Shown piece by piece: positions 1-9,149 of a DNA stretch of 64,000 nucleotides (the stretch's first letter is position 1; every line of letters begins with the position of its first letter). The notes under the pieces are model-generated. The model was given only the letters and a program-made list of their open reading frames with translations. It did not search any database and was not told where the DNA came from. Source of the stretch: Bin76 sp963665765 (GTDB taxonomy: Bacteria; Actinomycetota; Acidimicrobiia; Spongiisociales; ZC4RG35); contig OY762464.1 in assembly GCA_963665765.1 (NCBI GenBank), forward strand, positions 558,001-622,000, in the 5' to 3' direction. Made by a program: the position numbers and the translations under genes.

Positions 1-569
1 CTTATCACGATCCTGATACGCCTTGCCTGGAGTCCAACATGGACCTGGCCCGAGCCGAACTGGCTCAGTCGAGCGTGCCGGACGGATTCTCGGCCGAGTA
101 CCTGGTTGGCGACCAGTCGCCGAACCTGCCCATAGTCGAGATCATCCAGGGCCAACTCGCACCCCTCGGCATCGACATCTCGATCCGGACCATCGACCCG
201 GGACAGCTCTACTCCACCATCTTCGTGTTCGACTACGAGATAGCGTTCACGGGCTGGACGATGGACATCCCCGATCCGGACCAGAAGATCTCATTCATGT
301 TCGATCCGGAACTGGGTGGCGGTGACTCCTACAGCACCGGTTACAACAACCCGGAGATGATCGAGCTGGTGAGAGCCGGCCAAACGACGTTCGAAAACGC
401 CGATCGGGCGCAGATCTACGCCGACATCCAGGCGCTCAACGCCGAAGAGGTGCCGTTCATACCCCTGGTGGTGTTGGACGCGCCGTTCGCCTGGAGCGAC
501 AGCGTCAAGGGCCTGTGGGTGAACCCGGTGGGCAAGCGCCACCTGGAAGACGTTTGGCTCGACGAGTAA
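1..569 (+). CDS. ABC transporter substrate-binding protein, family 5 (peptide/opine type), C-terminal part
   Basis: The gene is cut by the left edge of the window; the reading frame is open from base 3 and ends with TAA at 567-569. About 189 residues remain, equivalent to the last third of a family 5 extracytoplasmic solute-binding protein. Family-like features are the stretch GQLAPLGIDISIRTID, the segment around FTGWTMDIPDPD, and the ending in which the protein picks up its last helix before KGLWVNPVGK. It lies 29 bp upstream of two permeases and two ATPases of the oligopeptide/dipeptide class, so it should deliver the ligand to that transporter outside the membrane. The ligand cannot be read from the sequence; the hydrolases at the end of the operon suggest a peptide or amide-containing compound. 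Confidence 0.88.
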   Translation, partial: YHDPDTPCLESNMDLARAELAQSSVPDGFSAEYLVGDQSPNLPIVEIIQGQLAPLGIDISIRTIDPGQLYSTIFVFDYEIAFTGWTMDIPDPDQKISFMFDPELGGGDSYSTGYNNPEMIELVRAGQTTFENADRAQIYADIQALNAEEVPFIPLVVLDAPFAWSDSVKGLWVNPVGKRHLEDVWLDE

Positions 570-598
570 AGACACCCCTGTAGCAGGCGGCGCGGAAG

Positions 599-1537
599 AT
601 GGCCCTTCGGTACTTCCTCCGCCGCCTGCTCAGGATGATCCCGGTGATCCTGGGGATGACGATCATCGTCTTCTTCATGATCCACCTGGTGCCCGGGGAT
701 CCGGCGCGTACGCTGCTCGGGCCCCGGGCGCCCGCCGAGGTGATCGAGGCGTTCAATCTCCGGTGGGGATTCGATCGTCCCCTGCATGAACAGTTCCTGT
801 CATTCCTGGGGGGCCTCCTGCAGGGGGACCTGGGGACCTCCATGAGCTACAACGTCCCCACCACCGAACTGGTAACCGGCCGGTTCACACCGACCCTGTT
901 GCTTTTGGCCATCAGCGGATTGTTCGCCATGGTCATCTCCCTGCCGCTGGCGGTGGTGGCCGCTCTCCGGGAGGAGCGGACGCCCGACCACGTGGTGCGG
1001 GTCATCCCGATGGTGGGTCTGGGGCTGCCGGCCTTCTGGGTGGGGATCCTCCTTCTGACGTTCGTCGCCCTGCGGGTGGAATGGCTGCCGGTGGGCGGGT
1101 ACGGCGCCACCTGGCCCGACCGCCTGATCGCCATGATCCTCCCCGGCCTGACGGTGGCGATCGGGATAGCTCCCTTCACCATCCGGAGCCTCCGGTCGTC
1201 ACTGATCGAGGTGATGGAAGCCGACTACATCGCAACCGCCCGGGCCAAGGGCCTGGCCGGAGTCCGGGTGCTCTGGGCCCATGGCCTTCGCAACGCGGTG
1301 ATTCCCACCGTCACGGTGCTGGGGGTGAACCTCGGGTGGCTGGTGGGGAACACCCTGATCGTGGAGAAGGTGTTCGCCCTCCCCGGCCTGGGGGCCCTGA
1401 TGATCGACGCGGTCCTGGAACGTGACTTCCCGGTCGTCCAGGGACTGGCGCTGATATTCGGGCTGTTGGTGGTGCTGGTGAACCTCCTGGCCGACGTGGT
1501 GCGGGCTTCGCTCGATCCCAGGGTGCAGTTGTCATGA
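599..1537 (+). CDS. ABC transporter permease, DppB/OppB type
   Basis: This is an inner-membrane permease of 312 residues, a normal length for DppB-like subunits. It begins with the typical MALRYFLRRLLRMIPVILGM segment and has six predicted hydrophobic stretches. Near residues 200-220 it carries the EAA-like loop (DYIATARAKGLAGVRVL) that docks with the ATPase. Its stop codon overlaps the start of the next permease (ATGA at 1534-1537), indicating translational coupling. Together with the next three genes it would form a five-component peptide/opine/nickel-class importer. Confidence 0.92.
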   Translation: MALRYFLRRLLRMIPVILGMTIIVFFMIHLVPGDPARTLLGPRAPAEVIEAFNLRWGFDRPLHEQFLSFLGGLLQGDLGTSMSYNVPTTELVTGRFTPTLLLLAISGLFAMVISLPLAVVAALREERTPDHVVRVIPMVGLGLPAFWVGILLLTFVALRVEWLPVGGYGATWPDRLIAMILPGLTVAIGIAPFTIRSLRSSLIEVMEADYIATARAKGLAGVRVLWAHGLRNAVIPTVTVLGVNLGWLVGNTLIVEKVFALPGLGALMIDAVLERDFPVVQGLALIFGLLVVLVNLLADVVRASLDPRVQLS

Positions 1538-2376
1538 CCGCGGTCTCGCGCTCGGAGTCCCCGAAGACGGCCCGGGGCCGCCGTTCGTATTCGCTTGTTA
1601 TGGGCGCCGGCCTTCTGGGGGTGATAGTGGTGGCCGCCATCCTGGCGCCCTGGATCACCCCCTACGATCCCCTCGCCCACGATCTGGAGTCGATCCTGGC
1701 GCCGCCGTCTTCGGACCACCTGCTGGGCACCGATCACCTGGGGCGGGATGTGTGGACGCGCCTTCTGTACGCGGCGCGACTCGACCTCCTGATCGGGGTG
1801 GGGGCGGTGATCACCCCGTTCATGACCGGGACGCTCCTGGGAGCGGTGGCCGGCTACTACGGCGGGCGGATCGACCTGGCGGTCTCCGCCGCCACCGACA
1901 TGCTGATGGCCTTTCCCTACTACGTGCTGATCATCGCCCTGGTGTTCTCGCTCGGGCCGGGCATCCCGTCCATCTTCATCGCAATGGCGATAGTGGCCTG
2001 GGTTTCCTATGCCCGGATAGTGCGGGGGGAGGTGCTCTCGGCCCGCGGCCAGCAATACGTGATGGCGGCCAAGACGCTCGGATACACCGACCTGCGCATA
2101 ATCGTGCGCCACATCCTCCCCAACGTGATCACCCAGCCGGTGACCTACGCCATGTCGGACATCGTGGTGATCATCGTGGGAGTCGTCACCCTCAGCTACC
2201 TGGGCCTGGGCGTCCCTCCCCCCACCCCCGACTGGGGATCGATGATCGCCTCGGGACAGAGCTTCATGACCACCCAGTGGCAGTTGTCGACCATCCCCGG
2301 GATAGCGGTGGTGATCGTCGGACTGTCCTTCTCCCTGATCGGAGACGGGCTGACTCACAGGCTGCGTCCCGAATGA
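1534..2376 (+). CDS. ABC transporter permease, DppC/OppC type
   Basis: This 280-residue permease is the second subunit of the oligopeptide-type importer. The N-terminal cytoplasmic tail and first membrane helix are followed by the DppC hallmark around residues 44-75 (ITPYDPLAHDLE, then HLLGTDHLGRDVWTRLLY). The EAA loop occurs as YVMAAKTLGYTDLRII. It overlaps the preceding permease and the following ATPase by 4 bp each, so the five transporter genes are probably made in fixed ratio. No truncation or unusual residue is seen. Confidence 0.92.
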   Translation: MTAVSRSESPKTARGRRSYSLVMGAGLLGVIVVAAILAPWITPYDPLAHDLESILAPPSSDHLLGTDHLGRDVWTRLLYAARLDLLIGVGAVITPFMTGTLLGAVAGYYGGRIDLAVSAATDMLMAFPYYVLIIALVFSLGPGIPSIFIAMAIVAWVSYARIVRGEVLSARGQQYVMAAKTLGYTDLRIIVRHILPNVITQPVTYAMSDIVVIIVGVVTLSYLGLGVPPPTPDWGSMIASGQSFMTTQWQLSTIPGIAVVIVGLSFSLIGDGLTHRLRPE

Positions 2377-3368
2377 CGGCGCCGGTTCTTCAGGTCCGCG
2401 ACTTGCAGGTGCGGATGTCCTCGCCCCGGGGCGTGGTGCACGCCGTGCGGGGCGTGTCCTTCGACGTCGAAGCGGGGCACACCCACGGCATCGTGGGCGA
2501 GTCGGGCAGCGGGAAGACCACTCTGCTGCGCGCCATCTTGGGGCTTCTGCCCGGAAACGCCACGGCCGGCGGGACCATCTCGGTCTCCGGTCGGAGCATC
2601 CCCCTGGCGGGAGGGCGCTCGAAGGCGGTGGACGGGGTCAGCATCGTGTTCCAGGAGCCGATGACCGCACTCAATCCGGTGGTGAGGGTGGGTCTCCAGA
2701 TCTCGGAGGCGCCGCGGTTCAAACTGGGCCTGGGGCGGAGGGCCGCCCGGGACCGGGCGCTGGAACTGATGCGCCAGGTGGGGATCCCCGATCCGGGGCG
2801 CCGCTTCGACGCCTACCCGCACGAGCTCTCTGGAGGGCTGAGCCAACGGGTGCTGATCGCCATCGCGCTCTCGGCCGAACCAAAGATCATCCTCTGTGAC
2901 GAACCCACCACCGCCCTGGACGTCACCGTGCAGGACCAGATCCTGAAGCTGTTCCGCAGGATCTCTGAGGAGACCGGAGTGGCGATCGTTTATGTCACCC
3001 ACGACCTGGCGGTGGTGGCCCAGACCTGTCGGACGGTGTCTGTGATGTACGCCGGACAATTCCTCGAGTCGGGGACCATGGAGGCGGTGTTCGGGCGGCC
3101 TCGCCATCCCTACACCCTGGGGCTCCTGGGGGCGGTGCCCGACGTCAGCCGGGGGCGGACCCCGCTGGTGGCCATCCCGGGTTCACCTCCCGACCTGGTC
3201 AGGACCGGAGAAGGCTGTCCGTTCCTGCCGCGCTGCTCATACGCGCTGGATGAGTGCGCCCACGGGGTGTTCTCGCTCCGGGACCTCAACCACCACCAGT
3301 CGACGGCCTGCATACGCTCCGATTCGCTTTCGGGGGCGGCGCCCGTCGCGGAGGCGGAAGCGTCATGA
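2373..3368 (+). CDS. ABC transporter ATPase, DppD/OppD type
   Basis: This is a 331-residue ATP-binding subunit. The start is the ATG of the ATGA overlap with the permease; a longer open frame upstream is antisense-like noise over the permease gene. It has Walker A (GESGSGKTT), the signature LSGGLSQR and Walker B (IILCDEPTTALD). The C-terminal oligopeptide-transporter extension has the cysteine pattern CPFLPRCSYALDEC, which in this family can carry an Fe-S cluster. It should pair with the next gene as a heterodimeric ATPase. Confidence 0.93.
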   Translation: MTAPVLQVRDLQVRMSSPRGVVHAVRGVSFDVEAGHTHGIVGESGSGKTTLLRAILGLLPGNATAGGTISVSGRSIPLAGGRSKAVDGVSIVFQEPMTALNPVVRVGLQISEAPRFKLGLGRRAARDRALELMRQVGIPDPGRRFDAYPHELSGGLSQRVLIAIALSAEPKIILCDEPTTALDVTVQDQILKLFRRISEETGVAIVYVTHDLAVVAQTCRTVSVMYAGQFLESGTMEAVFGRPRHPYTLGLLGAVPDVSRGRTPLVAIPGSPPDLVRTGEGCPFLPRCSYALDECAHGVFSLRDLNHHQSTACIRSDSLSGAAPVAEAEAS

Positions 3369-4399
3369 CCGTCCCGCCGATCCTCGAGGCGCGCGGCCTG
3401 GCGAAGGTCTTCTCTTCGCGACGCTCGGTGGGAGACGTCATCTTCCGCAGGCCCACCGAGGAACTACAAGCCCTGGAGAACGTCAGTTTCCAGGTGGTGC
3501 GGGGGGAAAGCCTGGGGATCGTCGGCGAGTCGGGGTGCGGCAAGTCCACCCTGGCCCGCTGCCTGGTGGGCCTGTACCCGCCCACCTCGGGAAAGACCGT
3601 CTATGAGGGAAGGGAGTTCGAAACCAAGAGGGCCCTGTCGGACCGCAAGAAGATCCAGATCGTTTTCCAGGACCCCTACTCCTCTCTCAACGCCCGGATG
3701 ACCATCGGACAGGCCCTTCGGGAGGTTCTCCGGGTGCACAGGGTGGTGGCTTCCGAGCGGGTGGCAGCCCGGGCGGTGGAGTTGCTGGCGCTGGTGGGCC
3801 TCGATTCGCAGATCGCCAACGTCTACCCCCGCCAGTTGTCGGGAGGCCAGCGTCAGCGGGTGAACATCGCCCGCGCCCTGGCGGTGGAGCCCGAGGTGCT
3901 GATCGCCGACGAGCCGGTCTCGGCCCTGGACGTGTCCATCCAGGCGATCGTCCTGAACCTGCTGGCCTCGCTCCGGGAGCAACTGGGCCTGACGCTGATC
4001 CTGATCGCCCACGACCTGAGCGTGGTGAGATACCTGTGCGACCGGGTGGCGGTGATGTACATGGGCCGGATAGTGGAGATCGCCGCCACCGAGGAACTCT
4101 TCGAAGACCCCCGCCACCCCTACACCCAGGCGCTGCTGGCGGCCGCTCCCAGTCTGGAGAGAAAGAGCCGGGAAGACGCCCGATCCATCGGGGGGGATCC
4201 TCCCAGTCCATTCGACCTGCCGGAAGGATGCCCCTTCCATCCCCGGTGCCCGGTGGCCACCGACCACTGCGCCACGGTCCGTCCTCCCCTCGAGTCCGGA
4301 CCGAGCGACTCGGTTCGCCGGGCCGCCTGCCACTACGCCTGGGCGCCTGTGGCCGCCCACCACAAACCGTTGACCCGAGGAGAGGAGAACCTCCGATGA
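3365..4399 (+). CDS. ABC transporter ATPase, DppF/OppF type
   Basis: This is the 344-residue second ATPase of the importer, again starting inside an ATGA overlap. Walker A is GESGCGKST, the signature is LSGGQRQRVN and Walker B is EVLIADEPVSALD. The C-terminal cysteine motif is CPFHPRCPVATDHC. The N-terminal region carries the short insertion between the first strands that is usual in DppF-type subunits. The stop overlaps the start of the downstream amidohydrolase, tying transporter and hydrolase into one transcript. Confidence 0.93.
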   Translation: MTVPPILEARGLAKVFSSRRSVGDVIFRRPTEELQALENVSFQVVRGESLGIVGESGCGKSTLARCLVGLYPPTSGKTVYEGREFETKRALSDRKKIQIVFQDPYSSLNARMTIGQALREVLRVHRVVASERVAARAVELLALVGLDSQIANVYPRQLSGGQRQRVNIARALAVEPEVLIADEPVSALDVSIQAIVLNLLASLREQLGLTLILIAHDLSVVRYLCDRVAVMYMGRIVEIAATEELFEDPRHPYTQALLAAAPSLERKSREDARSIGGDPPSPFDLPEGCPFHPRCPVATDHCATVRPPLESGPSDSVRRAACHYAWAPVAAHHKPLTRGEENLR

Positions 4400-5592
4400 C
4401 CGTGACCACATTGCAAGCAAGACAGGTCCTGACCGGCGGGGACCGACCGCCCATTCACAACGGAGGCGTCCGCGTGAGAGGGTCGAAGATCGTGGCCGTC
4501 GGGCGGGCAGACGACATCCGGGCACCCGGCGACCAGGTCGTCGACTTCGGCGAGGCCACGCTGCTGCCGGGGCTGATCGACTGCCACGAACACCTCTCGG
4601 GGCACGACCGATACGCGATCGGGGACCCGAGCGTGGTGGAACCGGCCATGATGTACGCCCTGGTGGGCACCTACCACGCTCGTCGGTTGGTGAGGATCGG
4701 GGTGACCACCGCCCGGATCCCCGGTGCGCCGGGGCATATCGACCTGATGATCCGGAGGGCCATCCGGGAGGGATACCTCCTGGGTCCGAAGATGGTGTGT
4801 GCGGGGGAACTGGTGGTCATGACCGGCGGGCACGGCTCGATGTGGGGAGCGGAGGTGGACGGTCCCTGGGAGGCCCGCAAAGCCGCCCGGGCCCAACTGA
4901 AGGCGGGCGCCGACTTCGTGAAGATCGTCGCCTCCGGAGGAGTGGGGATCACCCGGGAGGGAGAACTCCCCTCCCAGCCGGAGTTGTCGGTGGTGGAGAT
5001 GGCCGCCGCCGCGGAGGCAGTGCATGCCGCCGACCGGCGGATCACCGCCCATGCCGACGGGGTTCCCGGAATCTCCAACGCCCTGGAGGCGGGAGTCGAC
5101 TGCATCGAGCACGGGATATACCTGAACGCCGATCACGCCAAGTTCATGGCCGACAACGGAGTGGCGATGGTGCCCACCCTCTCCACCATGCAGGGCATCT
5201 ACCACCACGGCATCGAGTATGGGATGCCCGAGACCTGGATCCCGATCGCCGAGGCGATCCTCGAACCCCACCTCGACTCCTTCCGCCATGCCCTCGAGGC
5301 GGGTGTCCACTTCGCCACCGGCACCGACGGGTTCGGCAACATCGTGGACGAGATGATCATCTTCACCACCTTCGGAATAGACAACTACCGGGCCATCCAG
5401 TCGGCCACCCGGGACGCCGCGCTGGTCATTTCACCACGCCCCGACTTCGGGATGCTGGAGGAAGGAAAGGCCGCCGACATCATCGCGGTGGACGGCGATC
5501 CCTTGGACGACCTGAACGTTCTGCGGTCGGTCCGGTTCGTGATGATCGACGGAGAGGTACTGGTCTCCGAAGGTTCGGTAAGAGAGGAGTGA
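4396..5592 (+). CDS. Amidohydrolase family protein, prolidase-like subgroup
   Basis: This is a 398-residue cytoplasmic metal-dependent hydrolase. AGGAGAGGAG lies 5-14 bases before the ATG, which overlaps the ATPase stop. The amidohydrolase TIM-barrel ligands can be followed: HEH in LIDCHEHLSGH, the bridging Lys in DFVKIVASGG, His in ITAHADG, His in CIEHGIYL and the catalytic Asp in FATGTDGFG. The pattern with a carboxylated Lys and this spacing resembles the Xaa-Pro dipeptidase/imidazolonepropionase-like subgroup. Its position directly after a peptide-class importer suggests it hydrolyses the imported compound, perhaps a dipeptide or cyclic amide; the actual substrate is not determinable. Confidence 0.85.
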   Translation: MTVTTLQARQVLTGGDRPPIHNGGVRVRGSKIVAVGRADDIRAPGDQVVDFGEATLLPGLIDCHEHLSGHDRYAIGDPSVVEPAMMYALVGTYHARRLVRIGVTTARIPGAPGHIDLMIRRAIREGYLLGPKMVCAGELVVMTGGHGSMWGAEVDGPWEARKAARAQLKAGADFVKIVASGGVGITREGELPSQPELSVVEMAAAAEAVHAADRRITAHADGVPGISNALEAGVDCIEHGIYLNADHAKFMADNGVAMVPTLSTMQGIYHHGIEYGMPETWIPIAEAILEPHLDSFRHALEAGVHFATGTDGFGNIVDEMIIFTTFGIDNYRAIQSATRDAALVISPRPDFGMLEEGKAADIIAVDGDPLDDLNVLRSVRFVMIDGEVLVSEGSVREE

Positions 5593-5596
5593 GCTA

Positions 5597-6601
5597 ATGG
5601 ATGTCGGATTCCCCGAGTTGTTCCAAGCCGCATTGGAATCGGTGCGGCGCTGCCAGGTCACCGCGGATGAACGGGTGGTCGTCTACACCGATTCGGAGAA
5701 GAACCCGGCGATGGTCGAGGCGTGGTACGCGGCCGCGCTGGCCACCGGCGCGGACGTCACCCTGATCCGGGCCACCGCCCGGTTCCCCGAGACCGATCCG
5801 CCCGAGGTGGCGTTGACCGCCATGCGATCGGCCGACATCGTGTTCGATCTCGCCTCCAACACCTGGCTGTACGCGCCGGGCCTTCCTCCCATCATTGACG
5901 CCGGCGCCCGGATCCTCCAGGTCCTGGTGCCGGAGCGTTCCATCATCGACCGGCCCCCCACCGACGACATCCTCTGGAGAGCCGATGTCTCCGAGGAACT
6001 GACCGCCGGTACCCAGGAGATCCACATCACCAGTCCCCTGGGAACCGACCTTCGGGGCAGACGGGGCGACCGCCCGTGGCATGCCCAGCGGGGCTATGTG
6101 TGGGAGTCGCGCCAGTGGGACAGCTACGGGGTGTGCATGATCAACTGCGCTCCGGAGGTGGAGACGGTGGAGGGAGTGGTCTACTTCAACGGTCCGATGA
6201 TCCTCTTTCCCCAGTACTGCTACACCACCAAGGTCCCGATCCGCGTCGAGGTGGAGGCCGGACGGATCGTCCACATCGACACCGACCACGAGGAGGCTCG
6301 GGTCTTCGATCGCTGGATCCGCCAGTTCGACGATCCCAACCTGTACCTGGTGGCCCATCTCGGCTTCGGATTCGACCCGAGAGCCGACCTGGAGTCCTTC
6401 GACCTCGCCGCCTGGGAGAGCTACTACGGGGGCGTGGTGGTGGCCTTCGGCGCCAACACGGCCCCCCAACTCGCCGGAGGCCAACAAGCCAAAGGACACA
6501 TGGACGGCATCCTCCTGGAAGCCAACCTAACCCTGGACGGCGTCCCGATCATCAAAAACGGCGAATTCGTGGAGTCGACGGGCCTGCGATCACCCGGCTG
6601 A
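5597..6601 (+). CDS. M29 aminopeptidase / NicX-like metalloenzyme
   Basis: This 334-residue protein starts 4 bp after the amidohydrolase, with GAGAGGAG upstream. It resembles the fold shared by M29 aminopeptidases and 2,5-dihydroxypyridine 5,6-dioxygenase (NicX). The C-terminal half shows a His in VAHLGFG (H254) and an HxD pair in GHMDG (H301, D303), matching as I recall them the iron ligands of NicX. M29 peptidases need extra acidic ligands that I cannot place here, so a ring-opening dioxygenase or another hydrolase is at least as likely as a peptidase. Being last in the transporter operon, it probably acts on the same imported substrate or its product. Confidence 0.68.
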   Translation: MDVGFPELFQAALESVRRCQVTADERVVVYTDSEKNPAMVEAWYAAALATGADVTLIRATARFPETDPPEVALTAMRSADIVFDLASNTWLYAPGLPPIIDAGARILQVLVPERSIIDRPPTDDILWRADVSEELTAGTQEIHITSPLGTDLRGRRGDRPWHAQRGYVWESRQWDSYGVCMINCAPEVETVEGVVYFNGPMILFPQYCYTTKVPIRVEVEAGRIVHIDTDHEEARVFDRWIRQFDDPNLYLVAHLGFGFDPRADLESFDLAAWESYYGGVVVAFGANTAPQLAGGQQAKGHMDGILLEANLTLDGVPIIKNGEFVESTGLRSPG

Positions 6602-7080
6602 TACCCACCAGCGGACGGACAAAGCAGCCACCATTGGCATGCTGGCAAGCTTCGACTTCGATGAACCTTCGGATAGACGCGGCTTCCCTCTGGCAGATCT
6701 CTGGTGGCCTCGTACGGCTTTCGAAGACCTTGCTGCCGTCAGGTCTTTGCTGTGTCTGCAGAGGATTGGGAGGAGCTTAAAGGAGGTGCTTGACCGCCCG
6801 GCCACAGCCAAGCCGAAGCCCGCGACAGTGCTTGGCAGAGGACTCGGTACTCGACTCGGGGTGAGCCCATGGCAGAGGCCAGGATTGCTGGCTGCGTCGC
6901 ATGATAAATGATCGTCTTGTTGTTCCTGTTGATGAGCCTGTTGGTCATATACTGTCTAACATGGTATTCTGCGCCCATCTGGCCGTCCGCTGTCAAGCAC
7001 TCCTTGAGCGGTTTAAGTTGATACACGCAACCAGGATAGGTGATAAGGGCACGCCGGTTCTATTGTTGGGAGCTTAGTCT
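6602..7080 (+). other. Intergenic region of 479 bp without a supported gene
   Basis: The region lies between the transporter operon and the DUF262 gene. Base composition shifts from GC-rich to clearly more AT-rich near 6900, which may mark the left edge of acquired DNA. Short open frames are present on both strands, but none has a convincing ribosome binding site, codon pattern or family resemblance. No tRNA, integrase site or obvious direct repeat was seen. Confidence 0.5.
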
Positions 7081-8871
7081 ATGAACGGAAGCCTTGTCAG
7101 TCTCAATGGGTTGCTCACCGGCAACCAGGTGTTCGACATTCCCGTTTACCAGAGAGGCTATGCCTGGGAGAGGAAGAATCTGGAGGACCTGTGGGAGGAC
7201 CTTTATTACCTTGATCCTTCCAAGAAGCACTACTTTGGCACGGTGCTTCTCAAAGACTCCGGAAAGACCGCTAGAACCTCGCTAGCTGTTTTGAAACGGT
7301 TCGATCTGATAGACGGCCAGCAGCGGCTTACTACTGTCCTGATACTGTTGCGAGAGATCATCTCGCAGTTGAAGGAGGTAAGCGCCAATGAGTTGCGGGG
7401 AGATGTGGATGAACTGGAGAGGAGCTATCTGAAAAACGGTGGTCATTACAAGTTGAACCCTTTGGGTGACGATGGTGACTTCTTCCATCGTTTCGTCATT
7501 GATGGGAATGATTTTCTAACTGGCAACACTACGACTCACTCCCAGCGCCGCCTGACGGAGGCCAGAGCCTTCTTCAGAGAACGACTTATCGACGAGAAGG
7601 AACAGCAACCTTCAAAATACCAGAAATTTCTGGTGCAATTCAAGCAGAAGATCGACGATCTTCAGCTCATACAGTACCTGGTCAACTCGGATGCGGATGC
7701 CATTCGCATCTTTGAGACCGTTAACGACAGAGGCCGACCACTGAGCAATCTTGAGAAGACGAAGAGCTTCCTAATGCACACTTCGTACCTTGGGATAGAA
7801 GACGATGACGCAGTGGCCGGGAGACTCAAAGAGCTGAACGGTCACTTTTCCGGAATATTCCGTCACTTCGAAGACGTCAGCGGAACTAAACATATGGAAC
7901 GGCTGCGCTTAGACGAGGATGATGTTCACCGTTACCATTACATAAACTACATTTCGCCCGGAAAAACCTCGTCGCGGCCCACCGACAGCCTCAAGGACCG
8001 CATTAGAGACAAGCTGAGGAAAGACCCTGAAGAGTGCGTCGAGTATGCGATCACATACGCAAGAGACTTGGAGAAGTCGTTTCTCGCAGTGAAGCAGATT
8101 ACTGAAGCCTATAGGGACGATAAAGAAGGCGGGATGCTGAGCAAGATATTCATGCTGGAGAGGATGGGGAACATATTTCCGCTCTTGATAGCCTCCTGGC
8201 TGAGGTTCAGAGACGATGGCCAACGACTGGAGGGGATCCTAAAACTCCTGGAGACATTCATCGTTCGTGTATACCTAGTGAGTGGATATCGGAGCCACAC
8301 CGGAACGTCCACATTCAACGGGTTGGCTCACGGCGTGCATCGCAAGAAACTGGACTACGACAGCCTGCTTGATAAACTAAGGAGCATGAACCGCTATTAT
8401 CAGAGCAACGATCAGTTCACGCGGGCACTTGGTCAGGACGACCTTTATGAGCGCCTATCTTCAAGAACCATAAGGTACCTGCTGAGTGAATATGAGATTC
8501 ATCTCAGAACGAAGATTGATGTGCCATTGGCTGTCGCGACACAGGAGAGAATTCTGTCGTCCGAGTACGAGGTAGAGCATATCTGGGCTCAGCATCCGTC
8601 CTATGAGATGGGCGCAGAGGAAAAGTCGGAACACCAGCGGAATGTCCATCGCCTTGGTAACCTGACCATAGCTTCCCAGTCGTGGAACAGAAGCATGGGA
8701 AACAAGACATTCCAGGAGAAGCGGCGGCAACCTGGAGGGACACCTAGTTACTCAAACTCCAATTTGCTCGTACAGAAGGGGCTAGCCAAGCTTCCTTCTT
8801 GGGATGTCGAAGCGATCAACGACCGGGAAGCCGATTTGGTGTCCTTCGCCTTGCAAAGGTGGTCTGTATAG
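7081..8871 (+). CDS. DUF262-DUF1524 protein, GmrSD-like probable antiphage nuclease
   Basis: This is an intact protein of 596 residues. The N-terminal DUF262 domain (ParB/sulfiredoxin-like NTPase fold) shows FDIPVYQRGYAWE at residues 18-30 and DGQQRLTT at 78-85. The C-terminal DUF1524 domain (His-Me finger nuclease) shows EVEHIW near residue 496 and LGNLTIASQSWNRSMGNK near 524-541. The same pair forms GmrS and GmrD in the type IV restriction enzyme GmrSD, which cuts modified phage DNA, and the single-chain form is common in defence islands. The gene stands alone with no methylase or other defence partner. Its GC content is visibly lower than the flanking operons, which fits horizontal transfer. 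The defence role is inferred from family; the modification it recognises is unknown. Confidence 0.85.
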   Translation: MNGSLVSLNGLLTGNQVFDIPVYQRGYAWERKNLEDLWEDLYYLDPSKKHYFGTVLLKDSGKTARTSLAVLKRFDLIDGQQRLTTVLILLREIISQLKEVSANELRGDVDELERSYLKNGGHYKLNPLGDDGDFFHRFVIDGNDFLTGNTTTHSQRRLTEARAFFRERLIDEKEQQPSKYQKFLVQFKQKIDDLQLIQYLVNSDADAIRIFETVNDRGRPLSNLEKTKSFLMHTSYLGIEDDDAVAGRLKELNGHFSGIFRHFEDVSGTKHMERLRLDEDDVHRYHYINYISPGKTSSRPTDSLKDRIRDKLRKDPEECVEYAITYARDLEKSFLAVKQITEAYRDDKEGGMLSKIFMLERMGNIFPLLIASWLRFRDDGQRLEGILKLLETFIVRVYLVSGYRSHTGTSTFNGLAHGVHRKKLDYDSLLDKLRSMNRYYQSNDQFTRALGQDDLYERLSSRTIRYLLSEYEIHLRTKIDVPLAVATQERILSSEYEVEHIWAQHPSYEMGAEEKSEHQRNVHRLGNLTIASQSWNRSMGNKTFQEKRRQPGGTPSYSNSNLLVQKGLAKLPSWDVEAINDREADLVSFALQRWSV

Positions 8872-8900
8872 TTTCACCGTTCCAGACCCTTCCCAATCTT

Positions 8901-8922
8901 CCCTGTCAGGACGGAGACAGGG
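8901..8922 (+). terminator. Short hairpin after the DUF262 gene, possible terminator
   Basis: A 7-bp perfect inverted repeat (CCCTGTC / GACAGGG with an 8-base loop) lies 30 bp past the DUF262 stop codon. There is no clear run of T after it, so it is only a weak candidate for transcription termination. Confidence 0.25.
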
Positions 8923-9149
8923 GAGTCTCCTTTGCGGCGGGCGATGGCCGGGGACTCTTTCTGGGCACTTCCGCGTACTTCGCCGAGTCGCTGGTGCCTC
9001 GTCTGGCAGGACACCCTAGGACCGACCAGATTTGTGAGAATCGGCCCGGGAAGGCGGCATTACCCGGTTGAGGGACCGAACCGGCTCTCACCGTCGAAGT
9101 AGAGTCCCAAGTGGACACAGCTTGATTTATGCCAACCTGGGGGAACGCA

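Noticed and set aside
1225..2358. Long open frame on the minus strand opposite the DppB/DppC-like permeases
   Set aside because: It is rich in His, Arg and Gly as expected for an antisense frame in GC-rich DNA, has no family resemblance, and lies wholly over two clear permease genes. Similar antisense frames over hyuB, nuoG, nuoF and acnA were rejected for the same reason.
6639..6911. 90-codon frame upstream of the DUF262 gene
   Set aside because: No ribosome binding site or recognisable sequence; overlapping frames on the other strand are equally open.
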